64,000 bases of DNA from Notospermus geniculatus (taxonomy: Eukaryota > Nemertea > Pilidiophora > Heteronemertea > Lineidae): assembly GCA_002633025.1 (NCBI GenBank), contig NMRB01001526.1, positions 62,001 to 126,000 on the forward strand, in the 5' to 3' direction. A model generated the notes under the pieces. That model saw only the letters and a program-made list of their open reading frames with translations, ran no database searches and was not told where the DNA came from. How positions within the stretch are numbered: position 1 is the stretch's first letter; the number at the start of each line of letters is the position of its first letter. Both the position numbers and the translations under genes were made by a program. Below are positions 52,671-62,551 of this stretch, piece after piece.

Positions 52671-53176
52671 ATAGTCTAACTTCAGCTGTACTTTAGGCTA
52701 CACTTCAGGCTGAAGTCCGACCCAAGCATACGGCCCTTAGTGGAGATTTCGTGACAGTCACTGCCCTGTCTACATAGTAATGTAATATACAGTATAAAAG
52801 TGTTGCACTATTCTAAACGGTCATGAAGTTAAATCTACATTCCGTGACACTCAAAAAAAACGTAATCTACAGTATAATAAACCATGCACCTGTTACGCAT
52901 TTGAACCCAATAACCATACAAATTATCGTCCTCATAATACGAGAAATGGTTGATGCACAATATATCAATAACAATGCAAGTGGACACAATATTCCATGCT
53001 GTTTGTTGAGTCATAGGTATTCATGCACGTTTTGAATGGGGCTGTCTTCAAAGGCGAGTAACGTTGTATGGTCACTGATGCAGCCTACAATGTCCGTCAG
53101 CTGTGCAGTTATGTAGTGTCTATTGCCTACATGAAAATTGAGCAACACTGTTAGAAATACAGGGCATGAAATAATA

Positions 53177-53270
53177 ACAGGTTTCTGAGGTGAAAGACAT
53201 AGCTTCCTACCAGACTCGAACCCACGGACCCTCGCATAAGGCATCAATCGCCAGCACTCAGAGGCAGCAC
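53177..53270 (-). mobile_element. SINE family 3, second copy, head truncated
   Basis: On minus: GGTTCGAGTCTGGTAGGAAG after GGGTCCGTG. The tail GTCTTTCACCTCAGAAACC is shared with 29636. Confidence 0.7.
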
Positions 53271-53295
53271 TGTTTTACTGTTAGAAATACAGTAG

Positions 53296-53530
53296 AATTT
53301 ACAGAAAAGTGTCTGAAGCTGAGTTTCAAGAACTATTCTGTAGGTCCACAGGTGATATAAGTAGAGTTAATTTGGCAAATTTTCCTCCAACAGAGAGACT
53401 ATATGGAGGCACAAGCATTGGTATCCACTCGTAAGTACCGTAAGGCTCCGCAGGTCAATGGCAATGTCTACAGACATAACAGAATATAGTTCTGGAATCC
53501 TAGTGAAGGCACCTTTCTGTAAATCTAATA
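53296..53530. mobile_element. Foldback family BB, uninterrupted
   Basis: TTTACAGAAAAGTGTCTGAA at the left, GCACCTTTCTGTAAATC at the right. CCTCCAACAGAGAGACTA and AAGCATTGGTATCCACTC inside. Confidence 0.75.
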
Positions 53531-54373
53531 TTTTTTTAACTGAAGATTAAACAAGGGTCCTGATAAACATTGTCAATCTTCGTAGAGCGTCAGTTCCTGA
53601 GAACCTCCTTTTATTTTCGCCATGCTGATTTCGAATTTGGAAATTTTTGCATAGTTTTAGACAGGCACGGCCAGCAAAAGACGAATTCTGCCAAAGCAGA
53701 TTCAGCAGCGATTCTCATACGTTTCAGACCTTCAAATTACAAAGATGATCAAACTGGCATTACCCCCTCACTTCACATTCAAGTTTAACGTATTCTAAGA
53801 AACTCAGACCGTGGTCCCTGTCACCCCCCCCCCCTCCGAAAAAGTGCGAGAGGTGCTTGGACAAGGATGGTTCAGGATATGCAACAAGGATTGGCTGTTG
53901 TTGCGAACCATTCGTCTCTTGCTGGGACTTTCAAGGCAATAAAAAGCTTCTGCAGCAAGATTTAGCTTGCTACAAGAGCTGATGATGTGCTGTAGATTTC
54001 TGATACGTCTGGGTCTCGAAAATGAAGTAATTCTAACTAAATTGCGGGAATAGCGCCCTTTTCATGTTTTTTGTGTCGAAGTATGTAATGTGTCTGAGTC
54101 ACTGTAGGCCTACACTGGAGCTGATCTGAAATTAGGTCAGTTCACTTGCAGTCATATTGCGGTTGGATCTACAAAAAATGAGGAACAGTTTGTGGCAAAT
54201 AAGGGGCCCATTTGATCATTTTTTTCCAATTTGCTACTACTCAGTCGTCGTATGCCCCGTGTTTTATTAATATACGACTGAAAAAAAAATTAAAATGAGG
54301 TGTAAGTAAAGTTGAAGACGACTGAGGTAAGTTGAAGATAAACAAGTTGAAAATATCTGCACATTTAACACGA
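53531..54373. other. Unassigned stretch
   Basis: Unique, with a poly-C tract at about 53825-53836. The 72-codon plus ORF is unsupported. Confidence 0.5.
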
Positions 54374-54682
54374 CTAATGCAAAATTACACTTGGAATTGC
54401 TGCAACGGTTCGGCTATATTGGATTTTTGCACGTGTTTCCGTCTCGCAACAGTTTGGCATTTTATCGGAAACACCGAAAATGTTCGAGTTCCTCATTAAA
54501 TATCCATGATTATTTCTGAGAGTATTCCTGTCCTCGACATTTGTGCAAACTGTCCTGGATATCACACGAATTCCTTGGTTACTTTCGGATTCCTTCAGAG
54601 TGATAATCCATAACAGCCAGTAGGCTGCACAGTTTGTAGAAAACTTCGTAGCAGCAAATCGTAGAATCGCCGTCTTGCTCAT
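54374..54682 (-). CDS. Candidate ORF with hydrophobic N-terminus
   Basis: 102 codons from ATG. Residues 15-30 (STNCAAYWLLWIITLK) are hydrophobic, followed by a polar region with several cysteines (TVCTNVEDR, KMPNCCETET). Not recognised. It lies downstream of a YY1-like start on the same strand and could be part of one minus-strand gene with the 55238 and 51236 pieces, but no splice chain was proven. Confidence 0.2.
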   Translation of the reverse strand: MSKTAILRFAATKFSTNCAAYWLLWIITLKESESNQGIRVISRTVCTNVEDRNTLRNNHGYLMRNSNIFGVSDKMPNCCETETRAKIQYSRTVAAIPSVILH

Positions 54683-55029
54683 TATGATAATGAACCGAAG
54701 ACGGATAAGACATTTGCATGCGATGGCAGAGCCATGATCAATGGTAAGGAATAAAAAGGTGATAAAGCGAGATTATACAGCAATGAAATGATGAATAGAA
54801 AAATAGATAATGGCCTTTCTTTGCTATGCCAGCGTCCGTATCGTGTCCTGCCATCCAATGGAACAGCGTCCTTCGATAAGTTTAAATATGCATATGTATG
54901 TTTGGCCGGGGTCGGCACCTTAGCCGCAAGGAAGCATACAGAGGGAAGCTTTCTTTATGTCCTTGTGTAGCAGGTTCCGTATCTGTTAGCACCTTTTCCA
55001 CCTCGATTTTCTCTCAAGTTGATACGTGC

Positions 55030-55200
55030 AACCAGCCAGGCCCATTATGCCTGGCTCATGCCGGTTTGGAAAAACATCGCGGCGGGAAAATAGCCATATT
55101 TCCCGCGTTATTTTTACAACCGCAGGTAGGTCGGATGTTTTCGCAAGCCGAACAAAAATTTCGCCGGAGACACCGAAAAATCCGCCCCTAACAATAGCCA
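55030..55200. promoter_or_regulatory. CpG-richer patch with E2F-like sites
   Basis: CATCGCGGCGGGAAAATAG and ATATTTCCCGCG match the E2F consensus TTTSSCGC on opposite strands. CpGs are denser than around it. A promoter role is inference only. Confidence 0.25.
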
Positions 55201-55234
55201 TGTTTTTATCTTTTTCTCTTATTCTTGATCTTAG

Positions 55235-55357
55235 ATTCTTGCATGCTGTGAAGTCACTCTGAAATGTCTGTCTGTTGTATAGATGAGGCTTAGGTCTTTA
55301 GCGAGCTGCCGTCGAACCATCTTCCAGCGGCTGAAGCTGCTGATGCCGGCCGCCATT
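55235..55357 (-). CDS. Candidate first exon with strong Kozak start
   Basis: On minus: CAAAAATGGCGGCCGG gives MAAGISSFSRWKMVRRQLAK and continues to about 41 codons before TAA. The basic, serine-rich start could be a targeting sequence. No family recognised. A donor was not identified with confidence. Confidence 0.22.
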
Positions 55358-55360
55358 TTT
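55344..55360 (-). promoter_or_regulatory. YY1-like motif overlapping an ATG
   Basis: AAAATGGCGGC on minus matches the YY1 consensus (AANATGGCGGC), which in animals often overlaps the start codon of TATA-less genes. Confidence 0.35.
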
Positions 55361-55618
55361 GAGAAGTTACATTGTATACAGCGTGACTCCACACCCATTC
55401 TGAGGAGTGAACACCGTGTATATCCACCTCTCGCATCGATCGTCATTCTTATCAAAAACATAACAGTTGTGTATTAAACTGGCGGTGATTTCAACACTTC
55501 AGCCTGATGGCCATTGACCTGTATTGGGGGATACGACAAGTCCATTATTAAACCCTTCAGGACCTAACAAAAACATCAGATTTGGCCCTTCGATGTTTCC
55601 ACGCATTGGTTGAGTTGG

Positions 55619-55810
55619 TCAACCTGGCCATCTGTCCTTCGCATCACCGTGGTGCCGTGCACCAGTGTACCTTTGTGGGGGCAAGTAAAAGACCCATCCA
55701 AGTGAGAATCTTGAGCAGTGAGATGGCCTCCTTCATGTCCAGTCCATACTCACCAGGGCCAGTAATGCTATGGCTCAGGTCCTGATGGAAAAATCTAACA
55801 CAAACATGAC
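55619..55810 (+). mobile_element. SINE family 1, diverged 5'-truncated copy
   Basis: ATCACCGTGGTGCC, AAGTAAAAGACCCATCC, GGCCAGTAATGCTATGGC, GTCCTGATGGAAAAATCTAA. Tail ACACAAACATGAC. Confidence 0.85.
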
Positions 55811-55823
55811 AAAGACAACCTGG

Positions 55824-55940
55824 GCCCATATTCATAAAACATTGCTAGCTTATAGTTAGTTGCTAGTTGTGTACATTGGCCTCTACAAACTAGGCACTTT
55901 AGCAGGCAACTAAGCCTAGCAAGGTTTTATGAATATGGGC
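55824..55940. mobile_element. A-type MITE (CTAGC core), first of a pair, CCTGG duplication
   Basis: GCCCATATTCATAAAACATT at the left, GGTTTTATGAATATGGGC at the right. CCTGG at 55819-55823 and 55941-55945. Confidence 0.92.
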
Positions 55941-55953
55941 CCTGGCTACCTGG

Positions 55954-56068
55954 GCCCATATTCATAAAACCTTGCTAGCTTAGTTGGTTGCTAGTTGTGT
56001 ACATTGGCCTGAACATAGTAGGCACTTTAGCAGGCAACTAGGCCTAGCAAGGTTTTATGAATATGGGC
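55954..56068. mobile_element. A-type MITE (CTAGC core), second of a pair
   Basis: GCCCATATTCATAAAACCTT at the left, GGTTTTATGAATATGGGC at the right. CCTGG precedes it (55949-55953). The right flank CCAGA is changed. Confidence 0.9.
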
Positions 56069-56446
56069 CCAGAAACACAAATAGCTTGCCAGGGCTTATG
56101 ATATCAATGATGCTCAGCTCTGACAGGTACATGTATACACTGCATCATCAGATCATGTAGGCTACTGATCCACTGTTGTTCCAATAAATCTTATATACAT
56201 GTATTTTATACTTAGAAACCATAGTGTCCTTGAGATGATCAGATTTCTCCTTGGATATACATATACATGTACATGTACAGGGAATCCGCGCCAAGACCGT
56301 CTTCATGTGCTTGCTGTACTATCTAACTTGTCCCATACATTTCGTGGACCTACAACAGCGGTTTAGGTAGAACTGGCTTGGCAATAACAATACATGTACC
56401 CAAATCCTACACGTAATACACGAGGGCCTCAAAAATATGGGCCAGG
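56069..56446. other. Unassigned stretch
   Basis: Unique, with several ACATGTA palindromes. Confidence 0.5.
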
Positions 56447-56536
56447 GCCCATATTCATAAACGTGTGACACTTATCCTTTGTTCAACACAAAAATAAGTA
56501 TCACAGTTTGACTTAAATATGTTTATGAATATGGAC
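56447..56536. mobile_element. MITE family A, internally shortened
   Basis: GCCCATATTCATAAACGTG at the left, TATGTTTATGAATATGG at the right. CCAGG precedes. The ACTACTTAAGTCTAA part of the left arm is deleted. Confidence 0.85.
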
Positions 56537-56751
56537 CCTGATGACTCTGTAATTGTGAACAGTGTGACGAAGGGCTTTATTGACCTTGACAGAAGACTGG
56601 TGTACATTTCTGTAAGCATTGCCTGACCGGGTCTCCAGGCACTAAGTAGGCCTGCATGTAGAAGTGGACGGAAGTCTAGCAGTGAGGCCCCTTCTTAAAG
56701 GCCTAAGATACACTATCCAATGGCTGATATCAAAGTCTTTATCTATTTTTG

Positions 56752-56872
56752 CTGATATTCATAAAAGCTAGCAAACTCTTTTACTTCAAGTTTTGTAGTA
56801 CATTAGTATTGGACCTTCATGTAGCTGTGTAAATCTTAAGTAAAAGCACTTTCTAACTTTTATGAATACCAG
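56752..56872. mobile_element. MITE family C2
   Basis: GCTGATATTCATAAAAGC at the left, CTTTTATGAATACCAGCC at the right. Confidence 0.85.
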
Positions 56873-57762
56873 CCATTATTGTTGCACAATAGGCCTATGG
56901 GGCCACGTAGGGTCATGTGCTTCGGACATGATGGGGACAAGAAAGATTGGCAATGATAGGGCCTATTGACCATTTTTTTACCCTCATATTGTGCAATAAT
57001 ATTGCACGTGTATGGGACGCTTTAGACGAAAACAAGAGATATCTTCGGCAAAACATCTTTAAAAAAGTTTAGGAAAAAAGACATGCATTAAATCCTGCAA
57101 ATCGTCCATTAATTTATCTGGAACTGAATACCAGGAAATACCCCTGGCACTATCGCCCACTCCAGCTTAGTATTAGTTCAGAACTGCAAAAGGTTTATAG
57201 AGAGACAGTCAGTTCCAAACCGAATGAATTACCGGTACCGGTACTGTATAAAGATATAATACATGTGCATAGATAAATTTTTAAAAACGCTGTAAATCAA
57301 TCGATAATGCCCTAAATATTTATGCCTAGATCCATTTACTAAATTTAGAACATGAATGTCTGGGTAGCTCGAAAATGCGGAAATATTTTTTATTGTGACT
57401 CAATATATAGGTCATGTCATTATACTTAAACATATGTCGCCTATATTTTTGAATGAGGTTAAGTCAACAGTCTGATAATATTGTTCATTGATGTCTGGTT
57501 AGATAACATTATAGGTCTATACAGAATGAGTACTGATTGAGTGCATGGATCCTTTGTGTGATGCACGTCTGTGCATGTACATAGTACATACAGGTCAGGC
57601 AGGTGGCATTCACACCTTGTCGTCAATCGACTTCACAAGTTCATACCTACACACAGAATTTATTTGTAACTTGTAAATGTGGTTAAAAAACAAGTGATGT
57701 CATTCAGTTTCACCCAATGACATTTTTTTAAATGTTTTTTACATGAATATAATTTACTCCGG
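56873..57762. other. Unassigned stretch
   Basis: AT-rich unique DNA. No feature supported. Confidence 0.5.
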
Positions 57763-57890
57763 TTCACTTCTGGGATCTCTACTAGAAAGTGCTTGAGGAA
57801 GACCCCGGTTGGGGTCGAAAACTTGCGAAATTCTGAGACGACTTTACTTTTACCATCATTTTGTGTGTCTTTTTGTGCTCTATGTTGGAC
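57763..57890 (-). mobile_element. Element E1, minus orientation, single-arm
   Basis: CACTTCTGGGATCTCTACTA, the hairpin GACCCCGGTTGGGGTCG, GAGACGACTTTACTTTTACC, ATTTTGTGTGTC, TTTTTGTGCTCTATGTTGG. The outer end is complete. Confidence 0.85.
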
Positions 57891-57956
57891 GTATAATATA
57901 TTTAGTCCGAGATAACATATAGAATGATTCTATGGTATCTGGGGCTAAATATGTTT

Positions 57957-58312
57957 AGAAAGGTGGTTATAAAGTGCAGGTTTCAGGTTAGTGGTTAGCG
58001 TCAGTGACAACGTCCAATGGTGAAATCAAATGTATTGCAAATACTATTACCTGACGTCAACCTGCAACCTGCATTTTATACCAACCGCATATTGGAATAT
58101 GCATGTGACTTGGTAGTTTGAGAATAAAATTTAGAATGGTTGGTATAAAGTGCACGTTGCAGGTTAATGGTTAGGGAGGGTCAGTGTCAATGTCCAATGG
58201 TGAAGTCAAATATATTGCAAATACTATTACCTGGAGATCAACCTGCAACCTGCATTTATACCAACCGTATATAGGAATATGCATGGGACTTGGTAGTATG
58301 AGAGTCAAGCAT
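57957..58312. repeat. Tandem duplication (~175 bp) of MITE T
   Basis: Each unit carries a T element plus GGAATATGCATGxGACTTGG. T ends: GGTATAAAGTGCACGTTGCA and TGCAACCTGCATTTATACC. Element copies at 57963-58086 and 58138-58266. Confidence 0.88.
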
Positions 58313-58423
58313 CTGTAATGGTAGCAATATAGGCATGGTTCAAATTATGATCAGCGGATGATAAGGACATCACACCTACACCATCTCATGGATAGTCGTG
58401 CAACATCCATCAACATTGCAATG

Positions 58424-58525
58424 ATAATAAGCAAGAAGTCAATCTCCAGAATTCACGAATTTTCGACCCCAACCGGGGTCTTTTTCAAGTGGAACTTTAC
58501 AATCTGAAAAGTTCAGATTGTAAAG
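58424..58525. mobile_element. Element E2, truncated, 30-bp target duplication
   Basis: AGTCGTGCAACATCCATCAA plus CATTGCAATG at 58394-58423 recurs at 58526-58555 with one mismatch. Inside: AATCTCCAGAATTCACG, CGACCCCAACCGGGGTC, GTGGAACTTTACAATCTG, then a short inverted tail. Confidence 0.9.
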
Positions 58526-58565
58526 AGTCGTGCAACATTCATCAACATTGCAATGTTGACAAATA

Positions 58566-58816
58566 TAGTAGACTTACAGAAAGGTTCCTGCAGCTGGGTT
58601 TCCAGAACTATATTCTGTAGATTCACAGTAACCTATAGATAACCATAGATTTGCGGAGCATTGCGACACTCTGAGTGGATACCGATGCTTGTGCATGCAT
58701 CCATTCTAGTCTCTCTGTTGGAGGAAAAGTTGCCAACTTAAGTTTAGTAATATCACCTGTGAAACTACAGATAGTTCAGGCGACTCTGCTGCAAGCACTT
58801 TTCTATAAAATCTACT
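58566..58816. mobile_element. Foldback family BB, third copy (inverted core)
   Basis: TTACAGAAAGGTTCCTGCAG at the left, GCACTTTTCTATAAAATC at the right. The middle (GTGGATACCGATGCTTG) is the reverse complement of that in 53296-53530. Confidence 0.7.
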
Positions 58817-59046
58817 GTATTTTTCAAAAATGTGGGTGCACACAGAATTCTATTTGTAACCTGTTCAGGTACATACACGTATACTACATGTAGTAAAAAA
58901 TTAGGAAAGTCGTGTCATTCTGTATGGTGTTTGGGACTAAAGGTATTTGGAAATATGAAACAGGAGTTGGTTGTTTGAGAGCCAAACATCTATTTGTAAC
59001 AAAATGTCCTGTTATGGGCATGATCCGAAATATAATTAGTGCATGC

Positions 59047-59575
59047 GAATCTCATGGAGAGTCGTTCAGATGGACGGACGAATCCTTCCCAATTTTATTC
59101 CATATATTGATGTTTGCAGAGTTCCTCAGCAGAAACTATTTTATGGGCTGTGCTGGTCTTTCAGGTTAGAAGAGTCCACACGAACAGTCCCTAGTTTTGC
59201 AGAAAAGCAAATTCCCTTCAGACGACTGCAGATAAACTGCGGAAATCCACGGAACGTCTTCACACATAAAACGCAAAACAACCGAGGAAATATCCTCCTT
59301 GCTTTTAACGAATCTCATGGAGAGTCGTTCAGATGGACGGACGAATCCTTCCCAATTTTATTCCATATATTGATGTTTGCAGAGTTCCTCAGCAGAAACT
59401 ATTTTATGGGCTGTGCTGGTCTTCAGCTTAGAAGAGTCCATACGAACAGTCCCTAGTTTTGCAGAAAGGCAAATTCCCTTCAGACGACCGCAGATAAACT
59501 GCGGAAATCCACGGAACGTCTTCACACATAAAACGCAAAACAACCAAGGAAATATCCTCCTTGCATTTAATCCAG
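59047..59575. repeat. Two-unit tandem duplication, ~264-bp period
   Basis: CTCATGGAGAGTCGTTCAGA at 59052 and 59313. AACTGCGGAAATCCACGGAA and CTCCTTGCTTTTAA appear in both. The units are highly similar, so the duplication is recent or maintained. 58960-59070 also resembles 58290-58400. Confidence 0.92.
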
Positions 59576-59853
59576 CGAGTCGTGCAACGAATTACGTAGA
59601 AGTAGGGGTCTGATCCAAATGAAAACATGGACACCCGAGTGACGGTCGACTCCTCCAGGATGATACACAGACGAGCCAGGACCCTGGATGGTCGTCTCAC
59701 GTCTTCCAATGACAAATTTCCCCAAACGTTTTGAATATTATTTTTTAACCAGTTGACACAATTTTCTGTCGCTAGAAGCACATTCCTGCCACCGATTCCT
59801 TCACCTGATTGAGGTCTTCACGCCAGGACAATTCATTTTTGGGGCATTTTTGG
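59428..59853 (-). CDS. Candidate coding exon, unrecognised
   Basis: On minus the frame is open from about 59853 to 59431. It includes SWREDLNQVKESVAG, then MLLATENCVNWLKNNIQNVW, GNLSLEDVRRPSRVLARL, then CIILEESTVTRVSM. The amphipathic, helical-looking composition is the most protein-like in the window. The C-terminal third lies inside the 264-bp tandem duplication. The start is unclear (no acceptor or strong Kozak), and the true exon may end near a GGGTGTCC at about 59630. Function unknown. Confidence 0.3.
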
Positions 59854-59857
59854 CGAA

Positions 59858-60121
59858 GTGTTGATGGGATTTAGAATCCATCTTCTGGCACTCATGGTTT
59901 GTTTTTCTTGGGTCGTTTTGGGATACCAGGCCACGATGGACCGAATTGATAAAAATCTCCAGGGCTTTAATAAACCTGCAAGTGACGAAAATCCGCTCGT
60001 GGGATTTTTAAATGGCAGGAACAAAATTATAAACTCACTTCTAAATTTAATTATATTCGAAATTATTTTCTGGAGTCACAATAAAGCAGCCATATTTGAT
60101 CTCGACGATGACGATTTTTGA
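59858..60121 (+). CDS. Small ORF with signal-like N-terminus, weak candidate
   Basis: 87 codons. Residues 8-24 (LLALMVCFSWVVLGYQA) look like a secretion signal, then NKPASDENPLVGF and an acidic C-terminus (DLDDDDF). No second copy and no family. It overlaps a minus ORF, so chance is likely. Confidence 0.15.
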   Translation: MLMGFRIHLLALMVCFSWVVLGYQATMDRIDKNLQGFNKPASDENPLVGFLNGRNKIINSLLNLIIFEIIFWSHNKAAIFDLDDDDF

Positions 60122-60158
60122 GAAAACAATCTTATCGTTGTTGGCAAAAGTAACCAGG

Positions 60159-60277
60159 GGCCTGTTTCATAAAATGAATCATGAACACCCGAACACCATG
60201 AACACCATTAACTTCAATGCATTTTCCATTTGGTTAAAGGTACCATTAACCTAGTCATTTTATGAAACAAACAGGGG
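60159..60277. mobile_element. A-type MITE S, CCAGG duplication
   Basis: GGCCTGTTTCATAAAATGA at the left, TCATTTTATGAAACAAAC at the right. CCAGG at 60154-60158 and 60278-60282. Confidence 0.88.
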
Positions 60278-60282
60278 CCAGG

Positions 60283-61182
60283 GCCCAGTTCCTGAAACAG
60301 CGTTAAATTTAACATGGCGTTAGGGATAACGCCACGTTAGCCAGCGATAGCTAACGTGGCGCTAGATAGTGGTTCCAGAGACAGTGTTAGCACCAGCGAT
60401 AACTAACGCTGCCTAACGCCAGCTAACGCCATGTTTAACGCTAGTTGCTAGGGATATGTTTTCTTGACACTGTAAATTCAAGATGGCAGCCACTGGAGCG
60501 ACCATGTCAAGCCTGTCAAGAAAAACAGGGAGAAACCACCAAATTCAAGTTTTCCTGAGTCAGTTTCTTGAGTGCAGCATGCAGCAGAGGATTTTCTGAC
60601 AGTGAGGGGCAAGTTTGGGGCCAGTATGTGAAAAATAGAAAATCTTCCAAGTTAGAGGCAGTCAGCCAACTTGTGAATATTTCATATTTCTTTTTCTGTC
60701 TCTAATTTTATAGTTTAGGNAGGGAGAAACCACCAAATTCAAGTTTTCCTGAGTCAGTTTCTTGAGTGCAGCATGCAGCAGAGGATTTTCTGACAGTGAG
60801 GGGCAAGTTTGGGGCCAGTATGTGAAAAATAGAAAATCTTCCAAGTTAGAGGCAGTCAGCCAACTTGTGAATATTTCATATTTCTTTTTCTGTCTCTAAT
60901 TTTATAGTTTAGGTCATTATATGGAAAAAATGTACACATAATTGCCATAAAATGCATTATTTAGGGCCATCTAAGAAAGGAATATGGAAGTTAGCGCTGA
61001 CTTATCGCTGGCTAGAGGTGGGTCATGCAGGCGTTAACTTTAACGCTGACTTAGCGCCATTGTCAGACTATCGCTCTTTCTGGAACCCGCTTAGCGCCAC
61101 GTTAAAGTTAACATGGCGTTAACTAGGGTTTAACGCCACGCTAAGGGCTATCGCTGAGTTAGCGTTGTTTCAGGAACTGGGC
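60283..61182. mobile_element. 900-bp foldback R, CCAGG duplication
   Basis: GCCCAGTTCCTGAAACAGCG at the left, GTTTCAGGAACTGGGC at the right. The arms are rich in GCGTTA/TAACGC words. CCAGG at 60278-60282 (shared with S) and 61183-61187. The interior includes AAGATGGCAGCC (YY1-like) and a 193-bp assembly duplication. Confidence 0.88.
60527..60913. other. 193-bp exact duplication around a single N
   Basis: 60527-60719 and 60721-60913 appear identical base for base, separated by one N at 60720. This is typical of contig ends that overlap but were not merged. Confidence 0.92.
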
Positions 61183-61187
61183 CCAGG

Positions 61188-61638
61188 TCTCTTAATTACA
61201 TCAGGTGACTGCACCCTCTATTTCAGTCGCGAATTTGGGCACACTTCTTCAGCCATGTCTGCCTAATATGGGCTCCAATAATCGTGCTTTCAGTAATCGC
61301 CACACCAAAAATTACGTAATTTTTGACACTTTCATGGGCTAGTATGTCATTTTAGGGTCTTTAGAAGCAGATTTCAGCATTTTGAGGGTCAGAAAGGCCA
61401 TTTACTACGTGTGAAATTTTTCCTCTCTTTTATTGTGATTTGGGCAGACTTCTCAGTGTCCTAATTTGGGCCCATTTCCAGATCTCTGACGCCCTTAAAC
61501 GTCCTCAGTAGCATGCAGTTGAGACCTCTTTTTTGTCAAAGTTGTAAAGCTCGCCTTGTTGACTTTTTTATTTTGTCCATCTTGGTAACGAAATGAGTTT
61601 GAACCGTCATAGTGAGACTTCAAAGGGTGTAAAACATT
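61188..61638. other. Unassigned stretch
   Basis: Unique. No supported feature. Confidence 0.5.
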
Positions 61639-61757
61639 GGCTGATATTTATAAAAGCTAGCAATTGCTTTTACTTTAAATTTTGTAGTACATTCACATTG
61701 GACAGTGCTGGTGCAAATCTTAAGTAAAAGCATTTGCTAACTTTTATGAATACCAGG
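61639..61757. mobile_element. MITE family C2
   Basis: GGCTGATATTTATAAAAGC at the left, CTTTTATGAATACCAGG at the right. Confidence 0.85.
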
Positions 61758-62306
61758 CTTTAGCTTTGAGCACCAGTTAAGGAGACGTCTTGGTGTCATA
61801 ATCGTTTTAGCAGTAACACCTTGCCGACAGGGCATTGGAGGTAGATTCCGTGTTACAGGGGCGGATGTAGAAGGGTCGAGGCGAGATTTTGAAATCTAGA
61901 TGCTCTGAGATGCGATTTCAGGCCAGTCCCCACGATACAAAATCGTTTGTAGCGAGGCAAAATTCCCACACAAAGTTTTAAAATAGTCATCTTGGCCCCA
62001 AAAGTCCCCAGATCCCAGAAACCCTCCCGTTAGATGCACAGCCTCTGGGTAAGGAGGATGATTCAAAGCCAGATTCAAGCAAACCACCTCAGCCCTGGTG
62101 TTCAAAATAATCAAAATAAAACTTAATCTTCTTAAAAACCTTGGTTTTCCGCCTATATTGGAATTCTCAGACTGATCTTTTTAGAAAAAGCATTTTTTAA
62201 AATGCCAATCGAGGCCTAAGCGCCTGCTATGCCGCAACCTAACAACAGATGAATCACCGCCATTTCACATACAGTGAATTGCCTTTGATCGTCTACAGAA
62301 GTCCTG
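61758..62306. other. Unassigned stretch
   Basis: Unique. A 72-codon minus ORF is unsupported. Confidence 0.5.
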
Positions 62307-62373
62307 GTATCCAAGGCTGGGGGGGGGTATATGGCCTCACCTGGTATCCAAGGCTTGGGGGGTATATGGCCTC
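62307..62373. repeat. Two-unit direct repeat with G tract
   Basis: CTGGTATCCAAGGCT, a G run and GTATATGGCCTCA appear twice. Confidence 0.85.
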
Positions 62374-62551
62374 AACACGAACTGGCAATAATACTTGACA
62401 TTTCCTGAGGAAAGATATTTTTCTCTTGGGAGATAAAAGTTATTTGTCTCGAAGACACTGTCAGTATCCGTAAATATGTGACCTCAAACCTTAGATCTAA
62501 TTGACATTATGACTGGTAACGATTTGTTGACCATTTTTCTATTTTTTCCAG

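Larger units (their letters stand above)
52369..52736. mobile_element. Foldback L with TTA duplication, host of E1 and B
   Basis: GGGCCGTATGCTTGGGTCGG at the left, CCGACCCAAGCATACGGCCC at the right, TTA on both sides (52366-52368 and 52737-52739). E1 (52445-52538) and B (52552-52670) are inserted in its loop. Confidence 0.9.
52261..52840. repeat. ~100-bp direct repeat split by foldback L
   Basis: TTTCGTGACAGTCACTG, CTGTCTACATAGTAATGTAA and GTGTTGCACTAT appear at 52279-52350 and again at 52748-52815. L sits between the two copies. Confidence 0.85.

Noticed and set aside
54986-55201. Second start-like ORF (MAIVRGGFFGVSGEIF)
   Set aside because: A good ATG context, but the frame shows no domain and overlaps an opposite-strand ORF. 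Kept only as part of the general 54-55 kb observation.
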